This document shows positions 1 to 11,484 of a stretch of DNA of 64,000 bases, piece by piece. A program made the translations under genes and the position numbers. How positions within the stretch are numbered: the first letter of the stretch is position 1; each line of letters starts with the position of its first letter. The notes under the pieces are model-generated. The model was not told the origin of the DNA. It did no database searches and saw only the letters and a list, made by a program, of their open reading frames with translations. Source of the DNA: Chenopodium formosanum (taxonomy: Eukaryota; Streptophyta; Magnoliopsida; Caryophyllales; Amaranthaceae); NCBI GenBank assembly GCA_024500155.1, contig CM044877.1, positions 21,346,001 through 21,410,000 on the forward strand, given 5' to 3'.

Positions 1-838
1 ATGATATAGAGATCATGTTTACATTGTTGTTATGATATTCCTAGTATCATGCCTAGGGTATTTTTAATATTAAATATGATTCCTGTGATGCTTCCTATTT
101 TCTTCCTAATATTTATGATTGTTAGTATCATGTTAGGGTTAAAGACTTGATTTTTATTGCTTAGTGACATGCTAGGGTTTGTTATTAATCTTGTTAGTAT
201 CATGCCTAGGATCTTGCTATTTTTATAATGCTTTAATATTAACATGGACATGATTATGAATATTATTATTATTATAATTATTATTCATGATATTGATTAT
301 TTATTGTGTTGCTTGATTATTTATATTTATTGCTTGATCACACCTTTTTATGCATGTTTAAAGGGAATTGGTACTTGTAATCGCGCTTAATAAGATAATT
401 AATAATCTTGTTAGGTTAACTGTGATTATAATTCAAGTGATCGCCAATAATAGTTTATTTGTGCATTAATATTCAACCAACATAGATTAAACAGGTTTAG
501 GGTTAATTCTATTGATTGTATGTTAATCAGAAAGCGCACATGAATACGAGCAGAATAAAGTAGAGGCCTATTATTAGGGTAGGTTCAATCTTTTTTAGGT
601 TGGATTTGTACCTTCATCCCCGAACCCTTATTTTGTTCTAGACCTTATGGAGTTGAAGATCTCTTGGATCGTTAAGGGGTGTAACCTTCACCTCGTGAGT
701 GGTTTACAAGTTCCTTATAAACTTGTTGGCGACTCTTTTGCTCTATCTTCTTCCCTTTTGGACGCCACCGTACTTTAGTGTATGATCACAGTGGGGTTCA
801 AGCTAGTGGGATTTTAAAGGCTTGAAACTATTCTTTAC
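1..838 (+). mobile_element. Tat-type gypsy LTR (copy A), 5' part outside window
   Basis: This is the right-hand part of an LTR of the family that recurs at 14440, 22705, 26149, 30474, 31092, 35969 and 37892. It matches the second half of the copy at 14440-16342, from the repeated ATCATGYYTAGG words through the GATCACAGTGGGGTTCAAG stretch. It ends at a degenerate terminus (CTTTACA instead of CCCTACA). Integrase coding sequence begins within ten bases of the LTR end, so the LTR is best read as nested inside the integrase gene of another Tat element. The ORFs visible in the LTR are AT-rich chance frames. Confidence 0.85.
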
Positions 839-846
839 ACCTACAC

Positions 847-1717
847 TTCACCATGGTTGTTCTATACATGGGGAATTTATATCATTGGTAAAATTACCCC
901 TCCAAGAACAGGAGGTCACGAATACATCTTAGTAGCAATTGATTACTTCACAAAGTGGGTTGAAGCACAATCATATGCTAAACTCACTGCAAAACATGTA
1001 TCACTCTTTATCGAAAGAAACATCATTTGTCTATACGGGGTCCCACATGAAATGATAAGTGACAATGGAACTCACTTTCAACCTGAATGTGAAGAATTGT
1101 TACAAAAATATGGCATTCGACACCATCATTCTTTCCCTTATAGACCTCAAGAAAATGGAGCAGTTGAGGCAGCTAATAAAAATCTAAAGACTATCATCGA
1201 GAAAATGATAGAAAATTACAAGGATTGGCCTAACAAACTCCATTTCGCACTTTGGGGTTATCGCTCGTCAATTCGCACATCAACAAGAAATACGCCATTC
1301 TCCTTAGTTTATGGAATGGATGTCGTACAACCTGTAGAGCTAGAGACACCGTCCCTACGCATTGCACTAGAAAGTAAACTCGATGAAGTCGAATAGATTA
1401 GAGCAAGATATGAAGAGCTAATTCTACTTGATGAAAAGCGACTAGAAGCTCTACATCATACCCAATGCTATCAAACTCGTATGGCTAGGAATTTTAACAA
1501 TAAGGTCAAGAAAAGAAACATCAAAGTAGGAGACTTGGTGTTAAAAGCATTAAGGAAAAATGTTTTGGATCCAAGAGGCAAATTTAGGCCTAATTGGTCC
1601 GGACCCTACATTGTCAAAACAATCCTATCAGGAGGTGCAGCAAAACTAACTGGCATGGATGGCAATGAATTCTCAAACATGACGAATCTTGACCAACTTA
1701 AAAAGTACTACCCATAA
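847..1717 (+). pseudogene. Ty3/gypsy integrase (catalytic core and C-terminal part), one in-frame stop
   Basis: This reading frame encodes the integrase part of a gypsy Pol polyprotein, which would insert the cDNA into chromosomes. The core opens near SPWLFYTWGIYIIG. The first catalytic Asp lies in ILVAIDYFTKWVEA, the second in SDNGTHF, and the Glu in PQENGAVEAANK. A TAG at 1394-1396 interrupts the frame, which continues unshifted for 106 more codons, through VGDLVLKALRKN and PNWSGPYIV (the usual C-terminal barrel), to a stop after KKYYP. The zinc-binding N-terminus, RT, RNase H, protease and gag are not on the left; an LTR abuts instead. The family is clear. The copy is dead or needs readthrough. 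Confidence 0.9.
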
Positions 1718-1737
1718 TTACTTGAGTAAGACACTCA

Positions 1738-1803
1738 AGAGAGATACGTTTGGCCTGATTCCTTAGGAAAGGATACGTAGAAAACCCTTTACGGGTGCGG
1801 CCA
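1738..1803 (+). other. Conserved post-pol motif of the Tat elements (copy 1)
   Basis: About 20 bases after the integrase stop lies a stretch with TACGTTTGGCCTGATTCC, then GGATACGTAG and GGTGCGGCC. A very similar stretch recurs at 20595-20654 in the second element. The two copies lie in otherwise diverged non-coding DNA, which suggests a retained cis-acting function such as an RNA structure or processing signal. The function is not known to me. Confidence 0.6.
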
Positions 1804-2224
1804 CTTTAATTCTCGCAAACCTCGCATCCTAGAAATAAAAAGACATTCAACAAAAATTCAACGGAACAGTAGCGTCGCAGAAAAACGTCTGTCGCCGGCA
1901 GACAGACTGCAACGCAAGGTGACAACGCCTATCGCCGGACGACAAACGACAACGGCCGGCGACAGCTGTAAAACGGCGGCGCCGTTCTTCCAGGAGTACC
2001 TTGGAAATTTTCGGTGTTTTTTCGGAAAATTTTCGACTTCCGTACTCGATAATTTTCTGGAATTTTTTTTTCTGTTTTTATTGCTTTAATAAATTAAATT
2101 TAAAAGAGTTGATTTAATTAAAAAGCTGAAATTTCATTAATAAAATAAAATAAAAATTACACTATTGGTGGAATTTAAATAAAAGCTTAATAAAATAAAT
2201 GAACTTTAAATTTAAAACTAAGTC
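1804..2224. other. Element interior: GC-rich short palindromes, then AT-rich spacer
   Basis: Positions 1869-1985 are GC-rich and full of short dyads built on CTGTCGCCGGCAGACAG and GCCGGCGACAGC, like those seen in the LTRs. From about 2000 to 2224 the sequence is AT-rich with no gene that I can see. It separates the integrase from the antisense ORF. Confidence 0.5.
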
Positions 2225-3755
2225 TAATAAATTGGAAGTTAAGCAATGCTTCAATCTTTCTTTTCTTTCTTTGCTCTTTTCTAATTTTTATCGACATCCT
2301 CTTCATCGTCCATGACTTTAGCTAGTAGGCATCCTTTAGATGACCCACATTCAATTTTAGAGTAAATGGTTTCTCCCTTAGCTAGGACTCCATGTTTCTT
2401 TTCTACCCAAACTTTCTTCTCTGAAGTGTCAGCTTTCCTTTTTCCCTTTATCCTTTGTAGAGTCTTTCTTTTTAGGCATCATAGATGTTTTGAATTCAAT
2501 CCTTTCACCCAAGCGTTCCTTAACAAGAATCACTTTATCACCTAGACGATTCTTCACATTGGTTTTACTCTGATTTTTCTTCATGTCCTTTGAAGGTTTC
2601 TTAAGAATCCACCTCTTTACATCATTGGGCAAGGAAGAAGGAACCTTTTGGGTAATTACTTCCCATAAAGGTCTAGCGCTCCAATATGCATCAAATTTCT
2701 TTACTTCTTGTGAAACAGGGAATTCATAGGGACGACGAAGATCCCCAAAAGGAATTGTTTGAAGTAGGTCGTACTGTCTTTTTACGTACCCTGTAGGGAT
2801 AATAAAAAGTCATCTTGGTTAAGCTTGGAAGACGCAGAAAGGCTGCTTGTTGACACCAACCATCTTCTCTATTTTCCACCAAGGGATGACCCACTTGATA
2901 GCAAAGTTGCAAGAGGCAAAGACTTTATTCCACTCATGGCGCCCCATATTAGAGAAGTGTTTCTTTCGCCTCACAAAGAAATTCGGAGTATATTTTTCAA
3001 CATTGTCAGGAGGAATAATTAATTCTAGTCCCTCCTTGAGCCGTATCTGCAAAAATTCAATGCACATAAATTAATATTACTATACAAAAATATGTTTTTG
3101 ATTTCTGTAATTAAAAATATTATTTTTCTACCTGTAATAAAATTGGAGAGCCCCGAAAAGGTGCTTTTGGATTTCTTTTCAATTCATCAAGACTAAGCAT
3201 AGTCTCTCCAACAATTAATGGCATTTGATTTCTTCCAGATTAAATTTGCTACAAAAGAGTTAATATAATTGCTTGACCCTCATTAGTTTTACCACTAGTG
3301 AGAAGATATTGGTTAAGCATGAAAAAGAGAAAAGCCCTTCTTCTATAAACATGAAAAGATTCAGAATAAGGTTTATCAAAGTAATGGCGTGCAAATTCTT
3401 TTAAATTAACTACACTACCATCTACAATATTTGTTAGATCTTTGTCTCTTAAATTAAAGAAGCGCTCAAAATCTTTATAATAATATTTATTTATTCTAGG
3501 GATTATCGCAAGATCGAATGAAGGGAAGCCTAAGATGGCACCAAATTCTTCCGATAAAGGGATAATTTCATCACACCCTAGTCTAAAACAATGAGTATTT
3601 GTGTCACAATATTCTAAGGCAGTATGAATAAAATCTATATCAAGATCTACCCCCTTTACACCACAAATACCTCCCATGTGAAAAAAGTCAAGCTCTTTTC
3701 TCTCTTTAGCAGTTAAAGACCGACACCATTCACGAGTGAAATTGGTAAAACTCTT
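2225..3755 (-). pseudogene. Antisense extra ORF of a Tat element, DUF7745/plant-mobile-domain-like, spliced, 5' end lost
   Basis: On the minus strand, opposite to the integrase, a protein reads from 3755 leftwards: FTREWCRSLTAKERKELDFF, then RLGCDEIIPLSEEFGAILGF, then MPLIVGETMLSLDELKRN and FRGSPILLQ. After an intron (donor GTAGAA near 3131, acceptor TTTTTGCAG near 3053) it continues IRLKEGLELIIPPDN. The pattern LSEEFGAILG...GSPILLQ is typical of the plant DUF7745 and mobile-domain proteins found beside Tat retrotransposons. A lysine-rich tail (2429-2632) may be a last exon. Its upstream end was cut off by the Athila-like element at 3756, and the 211-codon frame there reads out of the LTR. 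The biochemical role of such proteins is unknown. Confidence 0.65.
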
Positions 3756-5502
3756 TGACGAGGGGAAAACTAGGTCGTTATCTAATCTTCCCTTGATCAA
3801 ACAAAATTTATAAACACTTAACAAACCTAAATACGAGTATAGAGGAAAGTCAAGGGTCGGACCCAAAGGAGCGGTAATGTTCAAGCACTTTCAATTATGC
3901 GCCTAAGCTAGGTCGAAGACGAAGGTAAAAGAGAATACTAACAACTAACAAAACAAGTAACCAAGGAAATCAAACACTAGGAATAGGAATCAACAAGTAA
4001 TCATGTCGATTGCAACAACTTGGGAAGAGCATGCCAATCAAAGGTTGTGAGGACTAAATGATAAGAGCAATCAATAGGAATCAAAGAGCTATCTCCTAAT
4101 TGTTAAGCTAGGGTTCACTATGAATAACAAACTAAGAGAATCACAATCAAAACCAATTGATAATTGCAATTCCTAAATCAATTGTTCATGTCATTAGCAA
4201 TTACAATGCAATCTAGCATAATTCTCAAGGCCAAATTGAATTACACACATGCAAACCTTCACTAATCACTTTAATCTCAACAATTAATCAACACAATTCC
4301 AAAATTAATCACAATTAATCAATCATACAAGTTTCACCCAATTCCTAGCCAACAACTACTCAAACAACATCATCAAATCAACTATCAACTATAGAGAACA
4401 AGAATCAACAAAATATCAAGAACAATTACTCTAATCAAACATCAAATATCAAAATAAATCCAAACAAACATCAAATTAAACAAAGCAATTGAATGAGATA
4501 GAGTTTAGAAATGCTCATTGATAATTAAGAAGATCTCTAACACAATTGTCACACTTGCATCTTCAATCTCTCAATCACCATTGAAATTCCTCATTTTCTC
4601 TCACTAAAACTACTCCTAATCTAGCCTATTCTAGAGGGAGAAGCTCTCAACCTAAGAGAGAGAAAACTAAAACTAAAACTAAAGAATTACATGAATGAAG
4701 AATAAAGGAAACCAAAAACTATATAAACAAAAGGAGAAAAGAAGCTTAAAATCGTAAAAGACCCAGAAACCCGCGCCCGCGGAGAAATCGGCCGCGCCCG
4801 CGAAGAAATCGGCCGCGCCCGCGGAGGGGAACGGACACCCTGATAGCCGCGCCCGCAGCCCAAGCTCGCGCCCGTGGGGCCAAGTCCCTCGTCCTCGGGG
4901 AGCCCTCGAGACAACCACGGGTGCAAACTACCCAAATACGGAAGTTTTGGAGCTGCAGCAACCCCGCGCCCGCGGGTACTATAGCCCGCGCCCGCGGCAG
5001 TTTTCCAGGGCCAACTTCAGAAGGATGTAACTTTCGATCTAAGAATCATATGAAGGCGTGCAACTTGTCATTGGAAAGCTCTTCAAGTCTAGTTTCCAAC
5101 CCAACTTGAATCACCCTAATCCAATCTGTATAACTTGAGATATGACTAAAACAATGCACAAAGGTCCTATTTGATACTTTGCAATCCTTCGTTTTCCTTT
5201 GTTTCAAACTCAAATTCAATTCCGAAAAGTGCATATTGATCCTAGTGGGTGCTATTTTCAATTCCCATGCATATAGCCCGCGACGTACCTACAAAACAAG
5301 ACAAAGAAACGGAGAAGCAAGAGAAATAGCTGAGAAATGAATAAAATGATAAGAAAGCCATTAAAAGCATGCATTTCTCTAAACTAACACAAAAACACGC
5401 GAATCGAGCATTATTCTCTAAAAACACGACATAAACGACTACGAAGGAGCATAGAAATATAAAGAAAACATATCCTAAAGGTGCCATAAATGGCACAGAT
5501 CA
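3756..5502 (-). mobile_element. 3' LTR of the Athila-like element
   Basis: The LTR runs on the plus strand from TGACGAGGGGAAAACTAGG to GGCACAGATCA and is bounded on the right by the polypurine tract (plus strand AATTCCCCCAAGC). It matches 9670-11301 over almost its whole length with small differences, including a shorter GC-rich block in the right copy. The last 51 bases (5452-5502) exist only here. Confidence 0.85.
4765..5000. repeat. GC-rich tandem words inside the Athila-like LTR
   Basis: The word CCGCGCCCGCGG and variants recur in direct arrays (for example CGGCCGCGCCCGCGAAGAAAT). The block is strikingly GC-rich in an AT-rich LTR. The partner LTR (about 10685-10850) has the same kind of block with fewer units, so unit number has changed since the element formed. 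Confidence 0.7.
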
Positions 5503-5519
5503 AATTCCCCCAAGCTAAA
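5503..5519 (-). promoter_or_regulatory. Polypurine tract of the Athila-like element
   Basis: Read on the minus strand, TTTAGCTTGGGGGAATT directly precedes the LTR start TGATCTGTGCC. This is the position and composition expected for the primer of plus-strand cDNA synthesis. Confidence 0.75.
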
Positions 5520-7765
5520 CTCTTGCTCGTCCTCGAGCAAAACAAAATCCAACCCAAGGGAAAAATGATGACATTATTCAAGCAAAGAAAGAAACGAGAA
5601 AACTAGAGAAGATGGGAATATACACTAACTCACTTTCGTAGGAATCACGGTCAATTTTAGCAGCTGAAGACAAGCCATTTAAACCCCTAGATCGCCCTAG
5701 AGGACGAGTGATGCTCTCGTAAGGGTATCCTAAGAGTTTACCCATAACTCTCATAATAATACAAACAAGGTAAAGCATAAAAAAGAAAACAAAATACAAG
5801 AAAAGCAAACAAATGTTCATGAAAGGACTTTTGCAAATGTACAAGCACAATGAATGCAAATCTTTCTAAATAAGTAAGAGAGTGCACGCTATAAGATACC
5901 TAAGGTTGATTGAAACATAAAAATGCTAAGCATAGGAACTAGTTATCACATTCCACTTTCATCACAAACGGTCTTACCGCGTTCCCCCTACTAATATCAT
6001 ATCTCCCCATAGTGAGCATCTCATAGATTCCGCGAAGGAATCGAAAAAAGATCAAATTTTTGGGCTACTCGACATCTTGACTTCGCATCCCCTTTCCTTA
6101 GGCAATGACCCATGATTCCCTCCCCCGAATAGTGACTCAACTTTCTAGGTCGAAAGGTCTTTCCCCAAGGTTGTAACATAAGGCATAAAGGGTGAAGGTA
6201 GGCTAAAATTTAAAATTTGGAGGTTTTCCTAAAAAGTGAAGCAAAAGGGTGATCAATCCTTAACAACACGATCAAGAAATCACCAAGCAAAAGCAACACC
6301 CCCAAGCTTATTTGAAGCTATACTCACAAGAAATATATACAAAAAGCGTAAACGCTTCTCCCCCAAGCATAAATGAAGCATTGTCCTCAATGCTTAGAAG
6401 GAGAAAAGAATACATCAAAATATTTTTGAATTTTCACTTTTTTCAAATTTTTTTTCTTTTTTTTTACTTAAACTTGCAATGTCCTCGCCTTTTGCTATAT
6501 TCGGACGGCTTTTTCTATAATGCAATTTATTAGTCCATGCCTTTTATGATTAAGGACGGCTTTTACTCAAACACTTGCCATTATTCACAAAGAAGACTTA
6601 ATCACAAACTAGCACTCATAAAAACCAAATTTCAAACTTATCCACCACAAACTCCATCATACGTGATCAATTTGCTTCACAAAAAACCAAGAATAGAAAG
6701 GAAATGAAACAAAAGGCCAAAGAACTAAAGATGTGGCTTGAAAAGAAGGTATAAGGCTCAAATGGTTGCAAGAAGGCAAATGGAAACCCAAAAACAAATA
6801 TGAATCAAACTAACCTAAAAATGAAAAATACCACCCCGAAAAAGGTGTCTTTGTCCTCCCTAGATAGCTCGGTCTCGGGTTTAAGAATCATACATCAAGC
6901 TTTATAGATTAGGCTTGCAAAGTCAAGGACCCCATGCCGCTCATGCAAGAATATGATGAAAGCTTGAACAAATATAAATCTCACATGGTTGTAGCAAAAA
7001 ATCACTAAGGTTGTCAAATCGAAGATAGGGAGCAACTACCAAACATGCCACAAACAAGTAGAATTAGGCTTCATGATCCCCCTAGTTCTAGACAACTACC
7101 TTAGCATGCTTTATCCTAGAATCAACCAAACGTAATCTCAAACCGTGCACACCACTACCATTTAGGAAGAAAAGCATTCAATTATACAAGTCGAAATGTT
7201 ATTATGTCCAAAGCAAGAACAAAACAAAACACATTGCAAATTTGCCTTGATAGAAACAAAAATCTTTTTGGAGTTTTTCAAAATATAAGAACATGGAAAA
7301 GCATATACAAAGGTGCATAGCATACATGAATCAACATCCCACCAAACATGATAGAATACCCTCCCCCAAGCTTGAATGAGACATTACACTCAAACATAAA
7401 TCATATAATCCATGGGAGGGGAAAACGAGGAGATCAATCCAACAAACCAACATATGTCCAACAAGTCATCATCCACTAGAGAAAGAGCAAGGAAGGATAT
7501 TACCGGATATTAGGTGGGTGTAAATACCCGCAAATGACCCAATTTAAACTTTCAAAGCTAATTTCTCAAGAATTAAACCTTGTTTCCATATGCTAGCAAA
7601 AATAGGAGTCGAACTTCCTCGATTCTTGATCCAAATCGAAGCACCGAAGTATATAAACTCATGTACCTAGCAAAAGGCACACAAAATTTCCATGAGAGAA
7701 AATCTATTATAAAAACAAAAGAAAATCTATTCTAAAACACGGGTTACTTCCCGAGAAAGGCTTGC
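5520..7765 (-). other. Non-coding interior of the Athila-like element
   Basis: This is about 2.2 kb between the gag-like ORF and the polypurine tract. Only short broken frames are present and no retroviral enzyme motif is visible. The phrase CCCCCAAGCTTRWWTGARGC recurs at about 6299, 6361 and 7362. Pol appears to have been lost from this stretch. Confidence 0.6.
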
Positions 7766-9551
7766 TTAAGGTCCAAGCTTGAACGCTCTAGTAAAATAAT
7801 ATTGCAACGATCGCAAGAGCTTGTCAAATGCACTACTACACATTTCATATGATATAAGGTAGGCAAATGACGGAAGAAAAACGTGCAACAAGATCATTGC
7901 ACGCAAGTGAGAAGGGAGGTGCCAAAAGAAAGAAGAAGAAGGATCAAAAGGAAAAACAAGAAAATTAGAAGAAGAAGAAAAAGAAGGGGGAATAAAAGAA
8001 TGGAAAGAAAAAGGCAAATCCTCCTCACTAAAATATTTTTGGGTGGCAACATCACCCTTTTCCTCAATAATAGACGAATGAGGGAAATTAAGATCATCAT
8101 AGACAAGGGAGTCCCCAATAGGCTTATCAACAAAGGAAGGGAGAAAAATAGGGCAATAGTGGTCAAACCTTTGAGAAAAAGGGGTATGAGAAATAGGCAA
8201 AGGGATCGCGACTCCCTCAACACAAGGTCTCACATCGCCAATGAGGGCATGAAAATCAATCATAGAGTCCTCAAATGAAGTTCTCTCACAATCGACATCT
8301 CCCTCAAGCTCAAAAACTCCAAAGGAATCAACCTCATCCTTCTTTGCACCACAATAAACAACCTTTCCTTCCACAAACTCAAAACCTAAGTCCTCAAAAT
8401 CGTGCATGAATGGATGCAAATATAACTCAAAATCATCTCTCTCCCATGAAGCATCATCAATGAACTCACTTAGAAGGCTATGGGTTTTCATTTGACTCTC
8501 AATAAACACATTGGACATAACCTCAAACAAGTCCAAACACTCATGGATAGAAGAGTCACATTCAAACACTTGAGACTCATCATAATCAACCAAGGAAGAG
8601 GAGTTTAGATTCACAAAATCATCATAATCATCATCACTCTCAACTCCCTTTCCTTCACTCCTATGCTCAACAATAGGATCCTCACACACTCTTGGTTGTT
8701 CAAAATGATCATCATCATCATCCTCAACACACACATCAAATTGAGACTTTTCACAAACAAGCATCAAGGATAACAATTGGCTTTCTAACTCATCTTTTCT
8801 TCTTTTTCCCTCCTCAAGACGCTCCTCATTCTTTTTCATTATCTCTAATTGGCCTCTCATAGATTGAAGAATCATCTCCTTACTAGTCCCAAGATCATCA
8901 TCAAGTTCAATGTGCCTAATTTGAGACTCAAATATATCAACAAGAGATTCAAAAGATGTAGAAGGTTGAGGCTCAACAAGGGAAGAAGAAGTACAACCAA
9001 GATTGGAAGAATCAACATTAAGATCATGAGCATATATATCACATTGGGGAGCGGGGGCACAATCAAGGACATGAGATTCATCATCAAGGGAACGAAGCAC
9101 ATCACAAGAAGGCATGGTAAATAATGAAGAATATTGAAACACACCATTAGCATCAACTTGAGCATATACTTCATCATCATGAACAAAAATGGAAATAGAG
9201 TTGAAATCATGTATTCTAGGTTCACCAATAGGATCATGTGGCAAATCATGGGAATTCATGCTAATATTAGAAGAATCAACGCATTGCATATCAATATTAG
9301 GATCAGGATTATCCCTATTATAAACATCCCTAGCAAACCAAGCATAGAAATCCCAAGCATCATCAATTGACAATGCTCTAAATTCTCCATTATGCATGCA
9401 TTCAACTTCATCCCTAGTTTGCTCATTCAAACCAAAATAACAAATCTCACAAGCCTCCCAAAGGCTACAACAATTACAATCAAGAAATCCCTCTAGTCTA
9501 TTAAAATATTCACAAAAAGGCTCATTGTCAAATTAAGGAAATGAGAGACAT
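7766..9551 (-). pseudogene. Gag-like ORF of the Athila-like element, one in-frame stop near the start
   Basis: A minus-strand frame starts at the ATG at 9551 (MACLSFP), meets a TAA at about 9533-9535, and then stays open for some 590 codons. The early part (FDNEPFCEYFNRLEGFLDCN, then EACEICYFGLNEQTRDEV) and ALSIDDAWDFYAWFARDV resemble the capsid region of Athila Gag, where a helix-rich segment precedes a GLN-x-QTR motif. A charged heptad-like stretch near ORF residues 185-220 (QLEIMKKNEERLEEGKRR) could form a coiled coil. The rest is acidic and Ser/Asp-rich. No CCHC knuckle is visible, so the C-terminus has diverged or been replaced. The plus-strand frames over it are shadows. Confidence 0.65.
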
Positions 9552-9648
9552 GCCATTTTTTTACAAAGAAAACAAAATTCAAACAAAATAAAAGTAAAAA
9601 CAAAGACCTAGACTCAAGCAATCAAAATCACTAAAACATAGACACCGT

Positions 9649-9666
9649 TCCCCGGCAACGGCGCCA
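9649..9666 (-). promoter_or_regulatory. Primer-binding site for tRNA-Asp
   Basis: The plus strand reads TCCCCGGCAACGGCGCCA, which equals the 3' end of plant tRNA-Asp including CCA. The minus strand therefore offers an 18-base perfect primer-binding site three bases inside the LTR. This primer is characteristic of Athila-lineage elements. Confidence 0.9.
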
Positions 9667-9669
9667 TTT

Positions 9670-11301
9670 TGACGAGGGGAAAACTAGGTCGTTATCTAAT
9701 CTTCCCTCGGTCAAACTAAATTTATAAACACTTAACAAACCTAAATACGAGTATAAGAGGCAAGTCAAGGGTCGAACCCAAAGGAACGGTAATGTTCAAG
9801 CACTTTCAATTATGCGCCTAAGCTAGGTCGAAGACGAAGGTAAGAGAGAATAGTAACAACTAACAAAACAAGTAACTAAGGAAATGAAACACTAGGAATG
9901 GGGATAAAAAAGTAATCATGTCAATTGCAACAACTTGGGAAGAGCATGCCAATCAAAAGTTGTGAGGACTAAATGATAAGAGAAATCAATAGGAATCAAA
10001 GAGTTATCTCCTAATTGTTAAGCTAGGGTTCACTATGAATAACAAACTAAGAGAATCACAATCAAAACCAATTGATAATTGCAATTCCTAAATCAATTGT
10101 TCATGTCATTAGCAACTACAATGCAATCTAGCATAATTCTCAAGGCCAAATTGAATTACACACATGCAAACCTTCACTAATCACTTTAATCTCAACAATT
10201 AATCAACACAATTCCAAAATTAATCACAATTAATTAATCATACAAGTTTCACCCAATTCCTAGCCAACAACTACTCAAACAACATCATCAAATCAACTAT
10301 CAACTATAGAGAACAAGAATCAACAAAATATGAAGAACAATTACTCTAATCAAACATCAAATATCAAAATAAAACCAAACAAACATCAAATTAAACAAAT
10401 CAATTGAATGAGATAGAGTTTAGAAATGCTCATTGATAATTAAGAAGATCTCCAACACAATTGTCACACTTGCATCTTCAATCTCTCAATCACCATTGAA
10501 ATTCCTCACTTTCTCTCTCTAAAACTACTCCTAATCTAGCCTATTCTAGAGAGAGAAGCTCTCAACCTAAGAGAGAGAAAACTAAAATTAAAACTAAAGA
10601 ATTACATGAATGAAGAATAAAGAAAACCAAAAACTATATAAACAAAAAGAAAAAAGAAGCTTAAAATCGTAAAAGACCCAAAAACCCGCGCCCGCGGAGG
10701 GGAACGGACACCCCGATAGCCGCGCCCGTGGCCCAAGCCTGCGCCCGCAGGGCCAAGGCCCGCGTCCTCGGGGAGCCCTCGAGACAACTGCGGGTGCTTA
10801 CTGCCCAAATACGGCAGTTTTGGAGCTGTAGCAACCCCGCGCCCGCGGCAGTTTTCCAGGGCCAACTTCAGAAGGTTGTAACTTCCGATATAAGAATCAT
10901 ATGAGGGAGTGCAACCTATCATTGGAAAGCTCTTCAAGTCTAGTTTCCAACCCAACTTGAATCACCCTAATCCGATCTGTAGAACTTGATATATGACTAA
11001 AACAATTCACAATGGTCCTATTTGATACTTTGCAATCCTTCGTTTTCCTTTGTTTCAAACTCAAATTCAATTCCGAAAAGGGCATATTGATCCTAGTGGG
11101 TGCTATTTTCAATTCCCATGCATATATCCCGCGACGTACCTACAAAATAACACAAAGAAACGGAGAAGCAAGAGAAATAGTTGAGAAATGAATAAAATGA
11201 TAAGAAAGCCATTAAAAGCATGCGTTTCTCTAAACTAACACAAAAACACGCAAATCGAGCATTATTCTTTAAAAACACGACATAAACGACTACAAAGGAG
11301 C
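9670..11301 (-). mobile_element. 5' LTR of the Athila-like element, truncated
   Basis: It is the same sequence as 3756-5451, beginning next to the primer site. It breaks off at ACAAAGGAGCA, where the left LTR continues for 51 more bases. Unrelated sequence (CCTGAACTCAGTAGG) follows. A deletion or later rearrangement removed the true terminus. Confidence 0.85.
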
Positions 11302-11484
11302 AGCCTGAACTCAGTAGGCCCAGCCTGACAAAAAGAAAATCAAAGTGAGTAAAATATCACTTGGGGGCTACATAGTAAAAGGTAAAAGATAAAAACCATA
11401 CCGCCGCCCCGCAGACAGAACAGGGGCCGGAGCTAACAACGGCAGCAACTCCTCCTCGTAGCACCGCCCCGGGACCGCATGAGA

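Larger units (their letters stand above)
3756..11301 (-). mobile_element. Athila-like gypsy element without pol (LARD-like), minus strand
   Basis: Two near-identical flanks (3756-5502 and 9670-11301) enclose a 4.1-kb interior with a tRNA-Asp primer site next to the right LTR and a polypurine tract next to the left LTR. This fixes the direction as right to left. The interior holds one gag-like ORF. No protease, RT, RNase H or integrase motif was found, so the element would depend on another element for mobility. The right (5') LTR stops about 50 bases short of its expected TG terminus, so no target-site duplication is expected and none is seen (CTCTT left, GCCTG right). The insertion lies among the antisense ORFs of a Tat element. 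Confidence 0.8.

Noticed and set aside
7883..8278. Basic plus-strand ORF
   Set aside because: It is antisense to the longer gag-like ORF, and its Lys/Arg richness comes from the complement of Ser/Phe/Leu-rich codons.
3756..11301. Complete Athila element with target-site duplication
   Set aside because: CTCTT and GCCTG do not match, and the right LTR lacks its last 51 bases.
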